The notes under the pieces are model-generated. The model was not told the DNA's origin and made no database searches. It saw nothing but the letters and a program-made list of their open reading frames with translations. This document shows positions 1 through 5,002 of a stretch of DNA of 5,033 bases, in pieces. The first letter of the stretch is position 1. The number at the start of each line of letters is the position of its first letter. A program made the translations under genes and the position numbers. The stretch is from JAUZQZ01 sp036985955 (lineage in GTDB: Bacteria > Pseudomonadota > Zetaproteobacteria > Mariprofundales > Mariprofundaceae): the NCBI GenBank assembly GCA_036985955.1, contig BTQQ01000127.1, positions 1 through 5,033 on the forward strand, given 5' to 3'.

Positions 1-120
1 ATCGCTTCATCGACTAAAAAGCGGCCTAGAGCTGCATCCATGGTTGCAGCAAATGCTGTATCCAAAGCCGCCTCCCAAGCCGAAGTGAAGGTTGAGGATG
101 AGGAATGGGAAGAGTTTTGA
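1..120 (+). CDS. Methyl-accepting chemotaxis protein, C-terminal end only (partial)
   Basis: Frame 1 is open from the window edge to a TGA at 118-120 and gives 39 residues. They form a basic, alanine-rich stretch (KKRPRAA, NAVSKAAS) followed by an acidic end, VEDEEWEEF. This matches the tail of the complete MCP at 191-3310 (AKAVSKAA, VEDEE), so the gene is almost certainly a paralogous receptor whose sensing and signalling domains lie outside the window. The last five residues, EWEEF, fit the xWxxF pentapeptide known from Tsr and Tar (NWETF/NWESF), which tethers the methyltransferase CheR and the methylesterase CheB to the receptor. The family assignment rests on the tail and the tandem position only. 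No hairpin terminator follows, so transcription may continue into the next gene. Confidence 0.8.
   Translation: MASSTKKRPRAASMVAANAVSKAASQAEVKVEDEEWEEF
55..118 (+). repeat. Paralogous 3'-end repeat, copy 1 (of two MCP genes)
   Basis: These 64 bases align without gaps to 3257-3320 with 8 differences by my count. Both copies encode the end of an MCP tail. The bases with most effect are G107 here and A3309 in the other copy: TGG (Trp) against TAG (stop). Similarity this high in a linker tail, which is normally poorly conserved, suggests recent duplication or gene conversion. Confidence 0.75.
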
Positions 121-161
121 TCGGATCCAAATGACAATTCCGTTCTTTAATCGGGCATAAA

Positions 162-167
162 TATAAT
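162..167 (+). promoter_or_regulatory. Candidate -10 box for the complete MCP gene
   Basis: A perfect TATAAT lies in the 70-base gap between the two receptor genes and would start a transcript near position 174, about 17 bases before the ATG. No good -35 hexamer is found 16-18 bases upstream (TCCGTT at 17). No convincing FliA (sigma-28) consensus is seen either. The gap is AT-rich, so the match could be chance and the gene may be read from an upstream promoter. Confidence 0.35.
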
Positions 168-190
168 AGCTGGATGAGATGGAGTGAAAG

Positions 191-3100
191 ATGAAAAAGA
201 GCCTGCCGGTAACAGTCAATGAAGTGGTGATACGGGATGATCAGATCATCATCTCGGTGATGGATTTAAAAGGCATTATCACCGAGGTTGATGAAGAGTT
301 TATTGATATCAGTGGATTCTCCCGCCATGAATTGATTGGAAAAAGCCATAACATCGTCTGTCATCCAGATATGCCCCCTGCCGTATTCCATTGGCTGTGG
401 GATACCGTCCGAGCCGGCAAACCGTGGACGGGAATGGTTAAAAACCGCTGCAAAAGCGGCGATTTTTACTGGGTCCATGCCAATGTCACGTCACTTATCG
501 AAAATGGTGCAACCACCGGTTATGTGTCCGTGTGCACCAAGCCAGCGCAAGCCGATGTGGATGCCGCAGCCAAGTTGTATGCTGCGATCAATGCCGGTGA
601 TGTGGTGCCGGGTAAGAAAACACAGCCGCAAAAAATCAATGTATTCAGCCGCATGAAGATATGGCACAAGATTGCCGCGACATTATTGCTGACGGCCACT
701 CTGTTAACCGGTTCATGGCTGATTGCCTTGCAAGCCCTAGGGATATCTCATGCCGACCTGCTGATGGCGGAGAATGATCGTGAGGTAGCGCTTGCCGCCG
801 CTGATATCAACGCTTCGCTGCTATCCACGATGGTAGATATCAAGAAAACACAAACCATCCTCGAACCCGAAGCATACCAGCATAGCCGCCGATTTATGGC
901 GGACAGATTGGCTGAAATAGACAAAGATATTGCTTTAATTGAGGCAGCTGATCTGGCCGAGGCGGAAACCGCAGCCGCCAACGCATATATTAAGGCAGTG
1001 AGGGCCTATGTCGCGGGTACCCTCAGGCCGGTTAATGTAGCTATGCAAAAGAATGATGATGCAACCTTTAACAAGATTGTAATTTCTCTGAACAACCAGG
1101 GATTTCAGGCCATGGAGAAGGCCGGCAAGGCATTTCATCAGGTTCAAAAACAAAGCAGCACCGACGAAGTGGCCGCGGCTAATACAGCTTATCAGCAGAT
1201 TCGTAATCGGTCCGTGATGGCGGTGGGGACATCCCTGTTGCTGGGTGCTATTTTTGCAGGGCTGCTGATTCGCGGTTTAATCCGGCGCCTGCGCTACACT
1301 ACGGAAAAACTGGAATCCATTGCCGAAGGCAATTATTTTGACTGGATTACGTTGGATTCACAGGATGAGATCGGTCTGATGCAGGAAACCTTGAAATCCA
1401 TGCAGATTCGCTATGCTTATGCGGCGCACCAGGCCGACAAACGGGCGGATGAGGCGCTACGCATCAAGGCGGCCCTGGATAACGTTCAAACGCCGGTGCA
1501 AGTTACCGATGCGGATTACAATATCTTTTATGTTAACAAGGCTGCGGAAGCGATGTTCCAATCACACCAGGACGATTTCAGGAAATTGCTACCCGACTTT
1601 TGTCCGTCCAAAGTGGTAGGGGGCAATATCGATACCTTCCACAAGAGCCCGGTCCATCAGCGTCAATTCCTGGAGGGTCTGCACATCAATTACACCTCGG
1701 ACGACTTGGTCTTCTGTGACGAATTTATTGTACAAGTTTCGGCCTCACCGATTTTGGATGAGACCGGTCAACGAACCGGCACGATACTGGAGTGGCTGGA
1801 TCGCAGCGCTGAGGCAGGCATGGAGCGCGAGGTGTCCGATATGATGACTGCGGTACAAAAGGGTGATTTGAGCATACGTATGGATACGGAGGGAAAGACG
1901 GGATTCTTTGCCACTCTGGCAGATGGTCTGAATAATGTAACCGCCACGATAGCCGCTACGCTTGGTGAAACGATAACCGCATTGCAAGCGCTGGAGCAGG
2001 GTGATCTGACGCATCAGATCATCAGCGAGTATGAAGGTTCGTTCGATGTAATCAAGCAGGCGGCCAATACAACGGCGGCCAAGCTAAACAGAACATTGAA
2101 TGATGATATTGGCCCGGTGCTTGAGGCCGCCAAGGCGGGTGATCTGACCAAACGTGTCCAGACCGAGAATTATGTGGGTTTTTACAAGGAACTCGGAAAT
2201 GCCACCAATGACTTGATCGCCGCGTCGGAACAGGCCATTAACGACACCGTTGCCGGTCTTAAAGCGCTAGAGAAGGGTGATCTGACCCATCGGATCACCA
2301 ATGATTATGAAGGTTTGTTCGATGTCATCAAACAGGCTTCGAACAACACGGCCGGGAAACTGGCGGAGGTGGTGAAAGGTATCGCAGGTACTGCGGGAGA
2401 AGTAGGTAACGGCTCGTCGGAGATCGCCCGTGGCAATGCGCAACTGAATAATTCCACGCAGGAGCAGGCAGCGGCACTGGAAGAGACCGCAGCCAGCATC
2501 GAAGAGATCACAGGCACCATCCAGCAGACTGCCGCCAATTCACGTCAGGCGAATCAGCTGGTGACGGAAGCGCATCAACAGGCCGAGAACGGCAGCACCG
2601 TGGTAGATCATGCGGCGGAAGCGATGTCCGGCATCAATGCGAGCAGCAAGAAGATCGCGGATATTATAGGTATGGTCAATAAAATTACCTTCCAGATCAA
2701 TCTGCTGGCCTTGAATGCGGCAGTGGAGGCGGCCCGGGCGGGTGAGCAGGGCCGTGGTTTTGCCGTGGTTGCAGGTGAAGTGAGATCCTTGGCGCAGCGA
2801 AGTGCGGAAGCGGCCAAGGAGATCAAGGGTCTGATCAACGAAAGCGTTTCCAGTGTTGAGGAGGGCAGCAAGTTGGTAGACGAATCTGGCGAAGCCCTGA
2901 AATCGATTGTCACCTCGGTGCAGAAGGTGAAGGACATTGTATCCGAGATTGCGGCGGCAAGTCAGGAGCAGGCTTCCGGGGTGGAACAGATCAACAAGGC
3001 GATTGCGCAACTGAATAGTGGTACACGGCAGAATGCGGCCATGCTCGAAGAGGTGAGTGTGGCCAGCAAAAGTCTGGATGGTCAAGCGGATACCATGTGC

Positions 3101-3310
3101 GAATTGATCGCCATGTTTGATGTCGGGGGGGATGGTACATCCACCAAACCTTTCAAAGTGCCGGAGAGAAGTGACAAGAAGGTGGTGGAGATAAATAAAG
3201 CTGCTGCGTTATTGGCAAAAAAACGCTCCAGAACTGCGGCCAGGATTGCAGCGAAGGCTGTATCCAAAGCCGCCGTCCAAGCCAAAGGAAAGGTTGAGGA
3301 TGAGGAATAG
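191..3310 (+). CDS. Methyl-accepting chemotaxis protein (PAS-TM-HAMP-PAS-polyHAMP-MCP signal), C-terminal pentapeptide lost
   Basis: This is a transmembrane chemoreceptor of 1039 residues that should signal through CheW and CheA. The start ATG follows GGAG by 6 bases. Domains in order: an Aer-like PAS (about 12-118, with HNIVCHPDMP and FYWVHANV); a first membrane helix (160-182); a helical periplasmic region (183-341); a second helix (342-362); HAMP (361-410); a second PAS (425-540, with GGNIDTFHKSP); four HAMP-like modules with GDL at 558, 604, 650 and 696; and a methyl-accepting domain (726-975) whose hairpin tip carries FQINLLALNAAVEAARAG and GRGFAVVAGEVR, as in the 36H class. Putative methylation helices include QEQAAALEETAASIEEI. 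The tail is rich in Lys, Arg and Ala and stops at VEDEE, where its upstream neighbour continues WEEF. In E. coli Aer the equivalent PAS binds FAD, so redox or energy sensing is possible, but the signature Arg is Cys57 here. The ligand is unknown. Confidence 0.95.
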   Translation: MKKSLPVTVNEVVIRDDQIIISVMDLKGIITEVDEEFIDISGFSRHELIGKSHNIVCHPDMPPAVFHWLWDTVRAGKPWTGMVKNRCKSGDFYWVHANVTSLIENGATTGYVSVCTKPAQADVDAAAKLYAAINAGDVVPGKKTQPQKINVFSRMKIWHKIAATLLLTATLLTGSWLIALQALGISHADLLMAENDREVALAAADINASLLSTMVDIKKTQTILEPEAYQHSRRFMADRLAEIDKDIALIEAADLAEAETAAANAYIKAVRAYVAGTLRPVNVAMQKNDDATFNKIVISLNNQGFQAMEKAGKAFHQVQKQSSTDEVAAANTAYQQIRNRSVMAVGTSLLLGAIFAGLLIRGLIRRLRYTTEKLESIAEGNYFDWITLDSQDEIGLMQETLKSMQIRYAYAAHQADKRADEALRIKAALDNVQTPVQVTDADYNIFYVNKAAEAMFQSHQDDFRKLLPDFCPSKVVGGNIDTFHKSPVHQRQFLEGLHINYTSDDLVFCDEFIVQVSASPILDETGQRTGTILEWLDRSAEAGMEREVSDMMTAVQKGDLSIRMDTEGKTGFFATLADGLNNVTATIAATLGETITALQALEQGDLTHQIISEYEGSFDVIKQAANTTAAKLNRTLNDDIGPVLEAAKAGDLTKRVQTENYVGFYKELGNATNDLIAASEQAINDTVAGLKALEKGDLTHRITNDYEGLFDVIKQASNNTAGKLAEVVKGIAGTAGEVGNGSSEIARGNAQLNNSTQEQAAALEETAASIEEITGTIQQTAANSRQANQLVTEAHQQAENGSTVVDHAAEAMSGINASSKKIADIIGMVNKITFQINLLALNAAVEAARAGEQGRGFAVVAGEVRSLAQRSAEAAKEIKGLINESVSSVEEGSKLVDESGEALKSIVTSVQKVKDIVSEIAAASQEQASGVEQINKAIAQLNSGTRQNAAMLEEVSVASKSLDGQADTMCELIAMFDVGGDGTSTKPFKVPERSDKKVVEINKAAALLAKKRSRTAARIAAKAVSKAAVQAKGKVEDEE
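1811..2365 (+). repeat. Four HAMP-like modules with a 138-bp (46-residue) period
   Basis: Within the MCP gene, residues 541-725 contain four modules, each with a Gly-Asp-Leu turn, at exactly 46-residue steps. They alternate in type. Modules 2 and 4 are near-identical (QALEQGDLTHQI against KALEKGDLTHRI, both with FDVIKQA). Modules 1 and 3 are a looser pair, with GFFATL and GFYKEL. At DNA level 1988-2086 and 2264-2362 are clearly alignable at a 276-bp offset. This indicates duplication of a two-HAMP unit. Such poly-HAMP rods relay conformational change between the PAS domain and the signalling helices. Confidence 0.8.
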
Positions 3311-3320
3311 GAAAAATTTT
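3257..3320 (+). repeat. Paralogous 3'-end repeat, copy 2, spanning the premature stop
   Basis: This is the partner of 55-118. The reading frame runs to GAG GAT GAG GAA and then TAG at 3308-3310, where copy 1 has TGG. The codons after the stop are still GAA AAA TTT (E-K-F), then TAT AAA TAA at 3320-3328. Without the stop the protein would end in EWEKFYK, with the xWxxF motif intact, 12 bases before the next gene. Confidence 0.75.
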
Positions 3321-3340
3321 ATAAATAAAAGGATGTTGTA

Positions 3341-3721
3341 ATGACTGCGAAAACTGCTACGCAAAAGAGAAGGAAAGCTACGACGAAGACGGCGGTGAGG
3401 AAGTCGGCCACTCGCCGCGTTTCCGGTGCAAAGAGCAAGGCGAAGCAGGTTCATGTCATTCAACTCGAGGGTAATCTTGGCATCGCCCAGACGGAATCCC
3501 TGCATGAGAAATTTTGCCATGCTTTGGCAAACCATGGTGAGGTAATGGTGGATGCCGGGAATCTGGTACAGGTGGGTGCATCGGCTGTACAATTGCTCCG
3601 CGCCTTTATCCGTGATGCAAAAAAAAGTGGCATCAAGGTAAAATGGAAAACTGCCCCGGAAGAATTACGACAAACGGCTGGTATGATGGGAATGGTCAAC
3701 GGGATGGGTTTCGAGGCCTGA
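3341..3721 (+). CDS. STAS-domain protein of chemotaxis clusters (anti-sigma-factor-antagonist fold) with basic N-terminal tail
   Basis: A 126-residue cytoplasmic protein with AAAAGGA ending 7 bases before its ATG. It lies 30 bases after the MCP stop, so it is probably co-transcribed. Residues 1-36 are a low-complexity tail rich in Lys, Arg, Thr and Ala (QKRRKATTKTAVRKSATRR). Residues 37-126 fit a STAS domain: a beta strand HVIQLEGNLG, a helix, the strand EVMVDAGNLVQVGA, the helix start SAVQLLRAFIRDAKKSG, the strand IKVKWKTAP and a final helix with LRQTAGMMGM. In SpoIIAA-type antagonists the loop reads DSSG and its Ser is phosphorylated; here it reads GASA, keeping Ser81 at the equivalent place but lacking the Asp and Gly. 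STAS proteins of this kind are often encoded beside CheY and CheA genes, where their role is poorly defined. A protein-interaction role is inferred; regulation by phosphorylation is uncertain. An MlaB-like role is less likely given the neighbours. Confidence 0.75.
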   Translation: MTAKTATQKRRKATTKTAVRKSATRRVSGAKSKAKQVHVIQLEGNLGIAQTESLHEKFCHALANHGEVMVDAGNLVQVGASAVQLLRAFIRDAKKSGIKVKWKTAPEELRQTAGMMGMVNGMGFEA

Positions 3722-3753
3722 AAAAGATATGCTATGGGAATGTGTAAAAAGAA

Positions 3754-3765
3754 AGATTTACAGTC
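3754..3765. repeat. Inverted repeat, left arm (12 bp)
   Basis: AGATTTACAGTC is the exact reverse complement of GACTGTAAATCT at 3878-3889, with 112 bases between the arms. It supplies the stop codon of the decayed integrase frame (3758-3760) and lies 32 bases beyond the STAS gene. The function is unknown. The arm resembles the anticodon region of bacterial tRNA-Tyr, a sequence some integrases use as an attachment core, but no tRNA is present here. Confidence 0.5.
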
Positions 3766-4311
3766 TCGCAGTAATTGCACGAGGGGTAAGTGACACATAC
3801 CGGCATGGATCATCCCTTTCCAGTCTGCGGTTGCGGGCGTTATCTACTTTAGGTTTGCGTACGAACTGAACAGGAGGGACTGTAAATCTAACTGTGTAAA
3901 TACTCATCTCGGCATATACTGAGACAAGGAGTTCTTTCTGAATGGTCGATGCTGATTTTCCTTCCGCCAAACGGTAGTCGCGGAATTTGGCTATATCTGC
4001 ACCCCGTATACTGGACATGAACATGGATGAAATAGGATGCCTTACAATGATATTAGCTTTATGGACTTCCTGTTTGTATCCTTTTTTATGGATGGACACC
4101 TCGTTGATGTAGCGCTCAAGGCATTCAAAAAGAGTGGTGGATTCCGCTTCACGGGAGTCATGCCAAGTTCCCGTTTCGATTTCACGTTCGATCTTTCTTG
4201 CCCAAGCGGCTACATTTTTCCGGGTTTCGAACGTCTTGTTCTGTTGGGGATATCCTTTCCTTCGAGCGATGGCCTGCCACTGGTAGGCACCGCGCTTTCA
4301 ACTGTTGCCAC
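3758..4311 (-). pseudogene. Decayed site-specific tyrosine recombinase (phage/island integrase), N-terminal part
   Basis: The intact family cuts and joins DNA at an attachment site, commonly a tRNA. A ribosome site AGGAG (4322-4318) precedes a GTG at 4311 by 6 bases, and the gene begins VATVE. The frame then slips: a 1-base loss in the A-run at 4298-4296 would change GAAAAG to GAAAG. The original frame ends 33 codons in, while the frame with clear homology is open from 4297 to a TAA at 3760-3758 (179 codons). That frame shows the usual integrase N-terminus (GAYQWQAIARRKGYP, TFETRKNVAAWARKIE), then the SAM-like core-binding domain (LFECLERYINEV, HPISSMFMSSIRGADIAKFRDYRL, STIQKELL, PVQFVRKPKVDNARNRRLERD). 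After residue LL the sequence turns unrecognisable for about 17 residues, and it ends in unrelated residues. The catalytic R-H-R-Y domain is missing, so the gene is inactive. The nearby tRNA-Phe suggests an island scar. Confidence 0.8.
3878..3889. repeat. Inverted repeat, right arm (12 bp)
   Basis: GACTGTAAATCT pairs exactly with 3754-3765. It falls inside the block of the integrase pseudogene (about 3875-3925) that no longer matches the family, while recognisable integrase codons continue on both sides. It may be part of a small rearrangement or simply decayed sequence. Confidence 0.5.
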
Positions 4312-4408
4312 CAACCACTCCTGCCACTTCAGTGTGATAAGAGTGTGATTAAGAAGGCTAAATGATGGCAAGAAGGAAAATAGGAACGTTAAAAAATGTT
4401 GGTAAATA
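4312..4408. other. Spacer between tRNA-Phe and the integrase pseudogene
   Basis: These 97 bases contain the ribosome site of the former integrase (4318-4322) and a run of six A on the + strand (4391-4396). On the tRNA transcript that run reads as six U and could help termination, but I find no strong hairpin before it. There is no second copy of the tRNA 3' end here or elsewhere in the window, so the far attachment site of the presumed island is missing or outside. Confidence 0.4.
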
Positions 4409-4484
4409 TGGTGGCCAGGGACAGAATCGAACTGTCGACACGAGGATTTTCAGTCCACTGCTCTACCGACTGAGCTACCTGGCC
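4409..4484 (-). tRNA. tRNA-Phe (anticodon GAA), CCA encoded
   Basis: The minus strand folds into a complete 76-base cloverleaf: acceptor GGCCAGG/CCTGGCC, D arm GCTC-AGTCGGTA-GAGC, anticodon loop CTGAAAA with GAA at 34-36, variable loop GTGTC, T arm GACAG-TTCGATT-CTGTC, discriminator A and encoded CCA. The D arm, anticodon loop and the G44/U45, U59/U60 positions agree with E. coli tRNA-Phe. The anticodon stem GTGGA/TCCTC contains one U-U mismatch (28-42), where E. coli has G-C. The gene reads UUC/UUU codons and has probably served as an integration site, given the integrase remnant 97 bases past its 3' end. Confidence 0.95.
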
Positions 4485-4485
4485 A

Positions 4486-4501
4486 TGCAGCATGCTCTGC
4501 A
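4486..4501. repeat. Small palindromic hairpin in the tRNA-Phe 5' leader
   Basis: TGCAG and CTGCA (5 bp) flank the loop CATGCT, and AGCATGCT (4489-4496) is itself a perfect palindrome. It lies directly before the mature 5' end of the tRNA. It may form in the leader removed by RNase P or overlap the promoter; its meaning is uncertain. Confidence 0.35.
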
Positions 4502-4525
4502 AGGGAGGCCGGATTATTCTGTCAA
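4497..4525 (-). promoter_or_regulatory. Candidate promoter for tRNA-Phe
   Basis: On the - strand a perfect -35 box TTGACA (4525-4520) lies 36 bases before the mature tRNA 5' end. The -10 at the 17-base spacing is TTGCAG (4502-4497), a poor match. The -35 position is right for a tRNA transcript starting near 4490, but the weak -10 keeps confidence low. Confidence 0.35.
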
Positions 4526-4570
4526 AGGTTGCGGGATGCAAGCAGTTTTGTGTTTGCCTGCGAAAAAGAT

Positions 4571-4604
4571 GAAGAATAAAACCATGCGGCGGCCACCGCA
4601 TGGT
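4571..4604 (-). terminator. Rho-independent terminator of the 70-residue protein gene
   Basis: A perfect 9-bp stem ACCATGCGG/CCGCATGGT with a 6-base loop (4581-4604) is followed on the - strand by TTTATTCTTC. It lies about 20 bases after the stop of the gene at 4625-4837 and separates that gene from the tRNA-Phe promoter. On the + strand the stem is followed by CTATTTATGG, a poor U-tract, so termination should act mainly on the - strand. Confidence 0.8.
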
Positions 4605-4624
4605 CTATTTATGGTTACAGATGC

Positions 4625-4837
4625 CTAGAATTTAACGCGGTAGTGCGTATCCAGCCAGCATTTCGGTAATGGTTCGCCCGAAGGAAATTCAAGCTTCACC
4701 TTTTCTACATCGGTGGGCTCGCCAACCTCTTCACCAGCCTGATAACGCACCTTCATGGTGCCTGATGCGGGATCGAACATTTCCTTTGGATCCAGAACCT
4801 CAACCAGATCTCCACTCTGCGTATCTTTCAAAAACAT
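4625..4837 (-). CDS. Small conserved-looking protein of unknown function (70 residues)
   Basis: The protein begins MFLKDTQSGDLVEVLD and ends with FPSGEPLPKCWLDTHYR plus VKF. It is acidic and soluble, with no signal peptide or membrane helix. I recognise no catalytic motif and no named family. The single Cys60 beside Trp61, and the Pro/Gly pattern before it, look like a conserved C-terminal motif, but this needs an alignment. An ATG at 4843 in the same frame would add two residues, but GGAGG at 4849-4845 is only 1 base from it and 7 bases from the ATG at 4837, so 4837 is chosen. The gene has its own terminator and a possible promoter (TATAGT at 4871-4866), so it is probably monocistronic. It is divergent from the gene at 5003. 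Codon pattern, ribosome site and terminator all support a real gene. Confidence 0.8.
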   Translation of the reverse strand: MFLKDTQSGDLVEVLDPKEMFDPASGTMKVRYQAGEEVGEPTDVEKVKLEFPSGEPLPKCWLDTHYRVKF

Positions 4838-4865
4838 GTGCATGCCTCCATTACTGCGTCTTCTT

Positions 4866-4871
4866 ACTATA
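4866..4871 (-). promoter_or_regulatory. Candidate -10 box for the 70-residue protein gene
   Basis: TATAGT on the - strand matches the -10 consensus at five of six bases and would give a leader of about 20 bases to the ATG at 4837. No good -35 hexamer lies at 16-18 bases; TTGATA exists but is 29 bases away. The call is weak. Confidence 0.3.
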
Positions 4872-4918
4872 GGTTAGAGCAAGAAAGGCATGAGCGCCAG
4901 TATCAACTGGAGGGCGCA

Positions 4919-4946
4919 TTGCCTCACAAATAATGTAACCGAAGGG
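4919..4946 (+). repeat. Spaced direct repeat, copy 1
   Basis: TTGCCTCA, 8 bases, then GTAACCGAAGGG. The same two blocks with the same 8-base gap recur at 4965-4992, giving a 46-bp period. The gap bases differ, so the two blocks appear to be conserved separately. Possible roles are operator half-sites or a duplicated leader. Confidence 0.65.
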
Positions 4947-4964
4947 GTCGTGAATTTAGGATCG

Positions 4965-4992
4965 TTGCCTCATATTAAAAGTAACCGAAAGG
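4965..4992 (+). repeat. Spaced direct repeat, copy 2, running into the ribosome site
   Basis: TTGCCTCA, 8 AT-rich bases (TATTAAAA), then GTAACCGAAAGG, which merges with the ribosome site AAAGGAGG of the gene starting at 5003. Copy 1's matching end, GAAGGGG, has no well-spaced start codon after it: a GTG at 4950 is only 2 bases away. Confidence 0.65.
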
Positions 4993-5002
4993 AGGCTTTG
5001 AT

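Noticed and set aside
174..194. Six-codon upstream frame overlapping the MCP start (ATG to TGA)
   Set aside because: It has no ribosome site of its own and is easily explained by chance in the leader.
336..656. 106-codon open frame on the + strand
   Set aside because: It is an out-of-frame reading of the Aer-like PAS region; no domain or plausible ribosome site.
1988..2362. Mobile element or internal insertion suggested by the 276-bp-offset repeat
   Set aside because: The repeat is in frame and matches alternating HAMP modules; no terminal inverted repeats or target duplication.
2540..3085. 181-codon open frame on the - strand
   Set aside because: It is antisense to the conserved MCP signalling domain; its length follows from the codon bias of that gene.
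4037..4348. 103-codon open frame on the + strand
   Set aside because: It lies antisense to the integrase remnant, whose protein has clear family resemblance; this frame has none and no ribosome site worth noting.
4389..4601. 70-codon open frame on the - strand
   Set aside because: It is a translation of the tRNA-Phe itself (VAQSVEQW-type peptide), the sense-strand counterpart of the same artefact.
4362..4628. 88-codon open frame on the + strand
   Set aside because: It runs antisense through the tRNA-Phe and terminator; the QNRTVDTR-type peptide is a well-known false translation over tRNA genes.
4669..4872. 67-codon open frame on the + strand
   Set aside because: It is opposite the 70-residue protein gene, which has a ribosome site and a terminator; this frame has neither.
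4919..4992. CRISPR-like repeats
   Set aside because: There are only two copies, composed of short blocks with an internal gap, next to a ribosome site; no further units, leader or cas genes.
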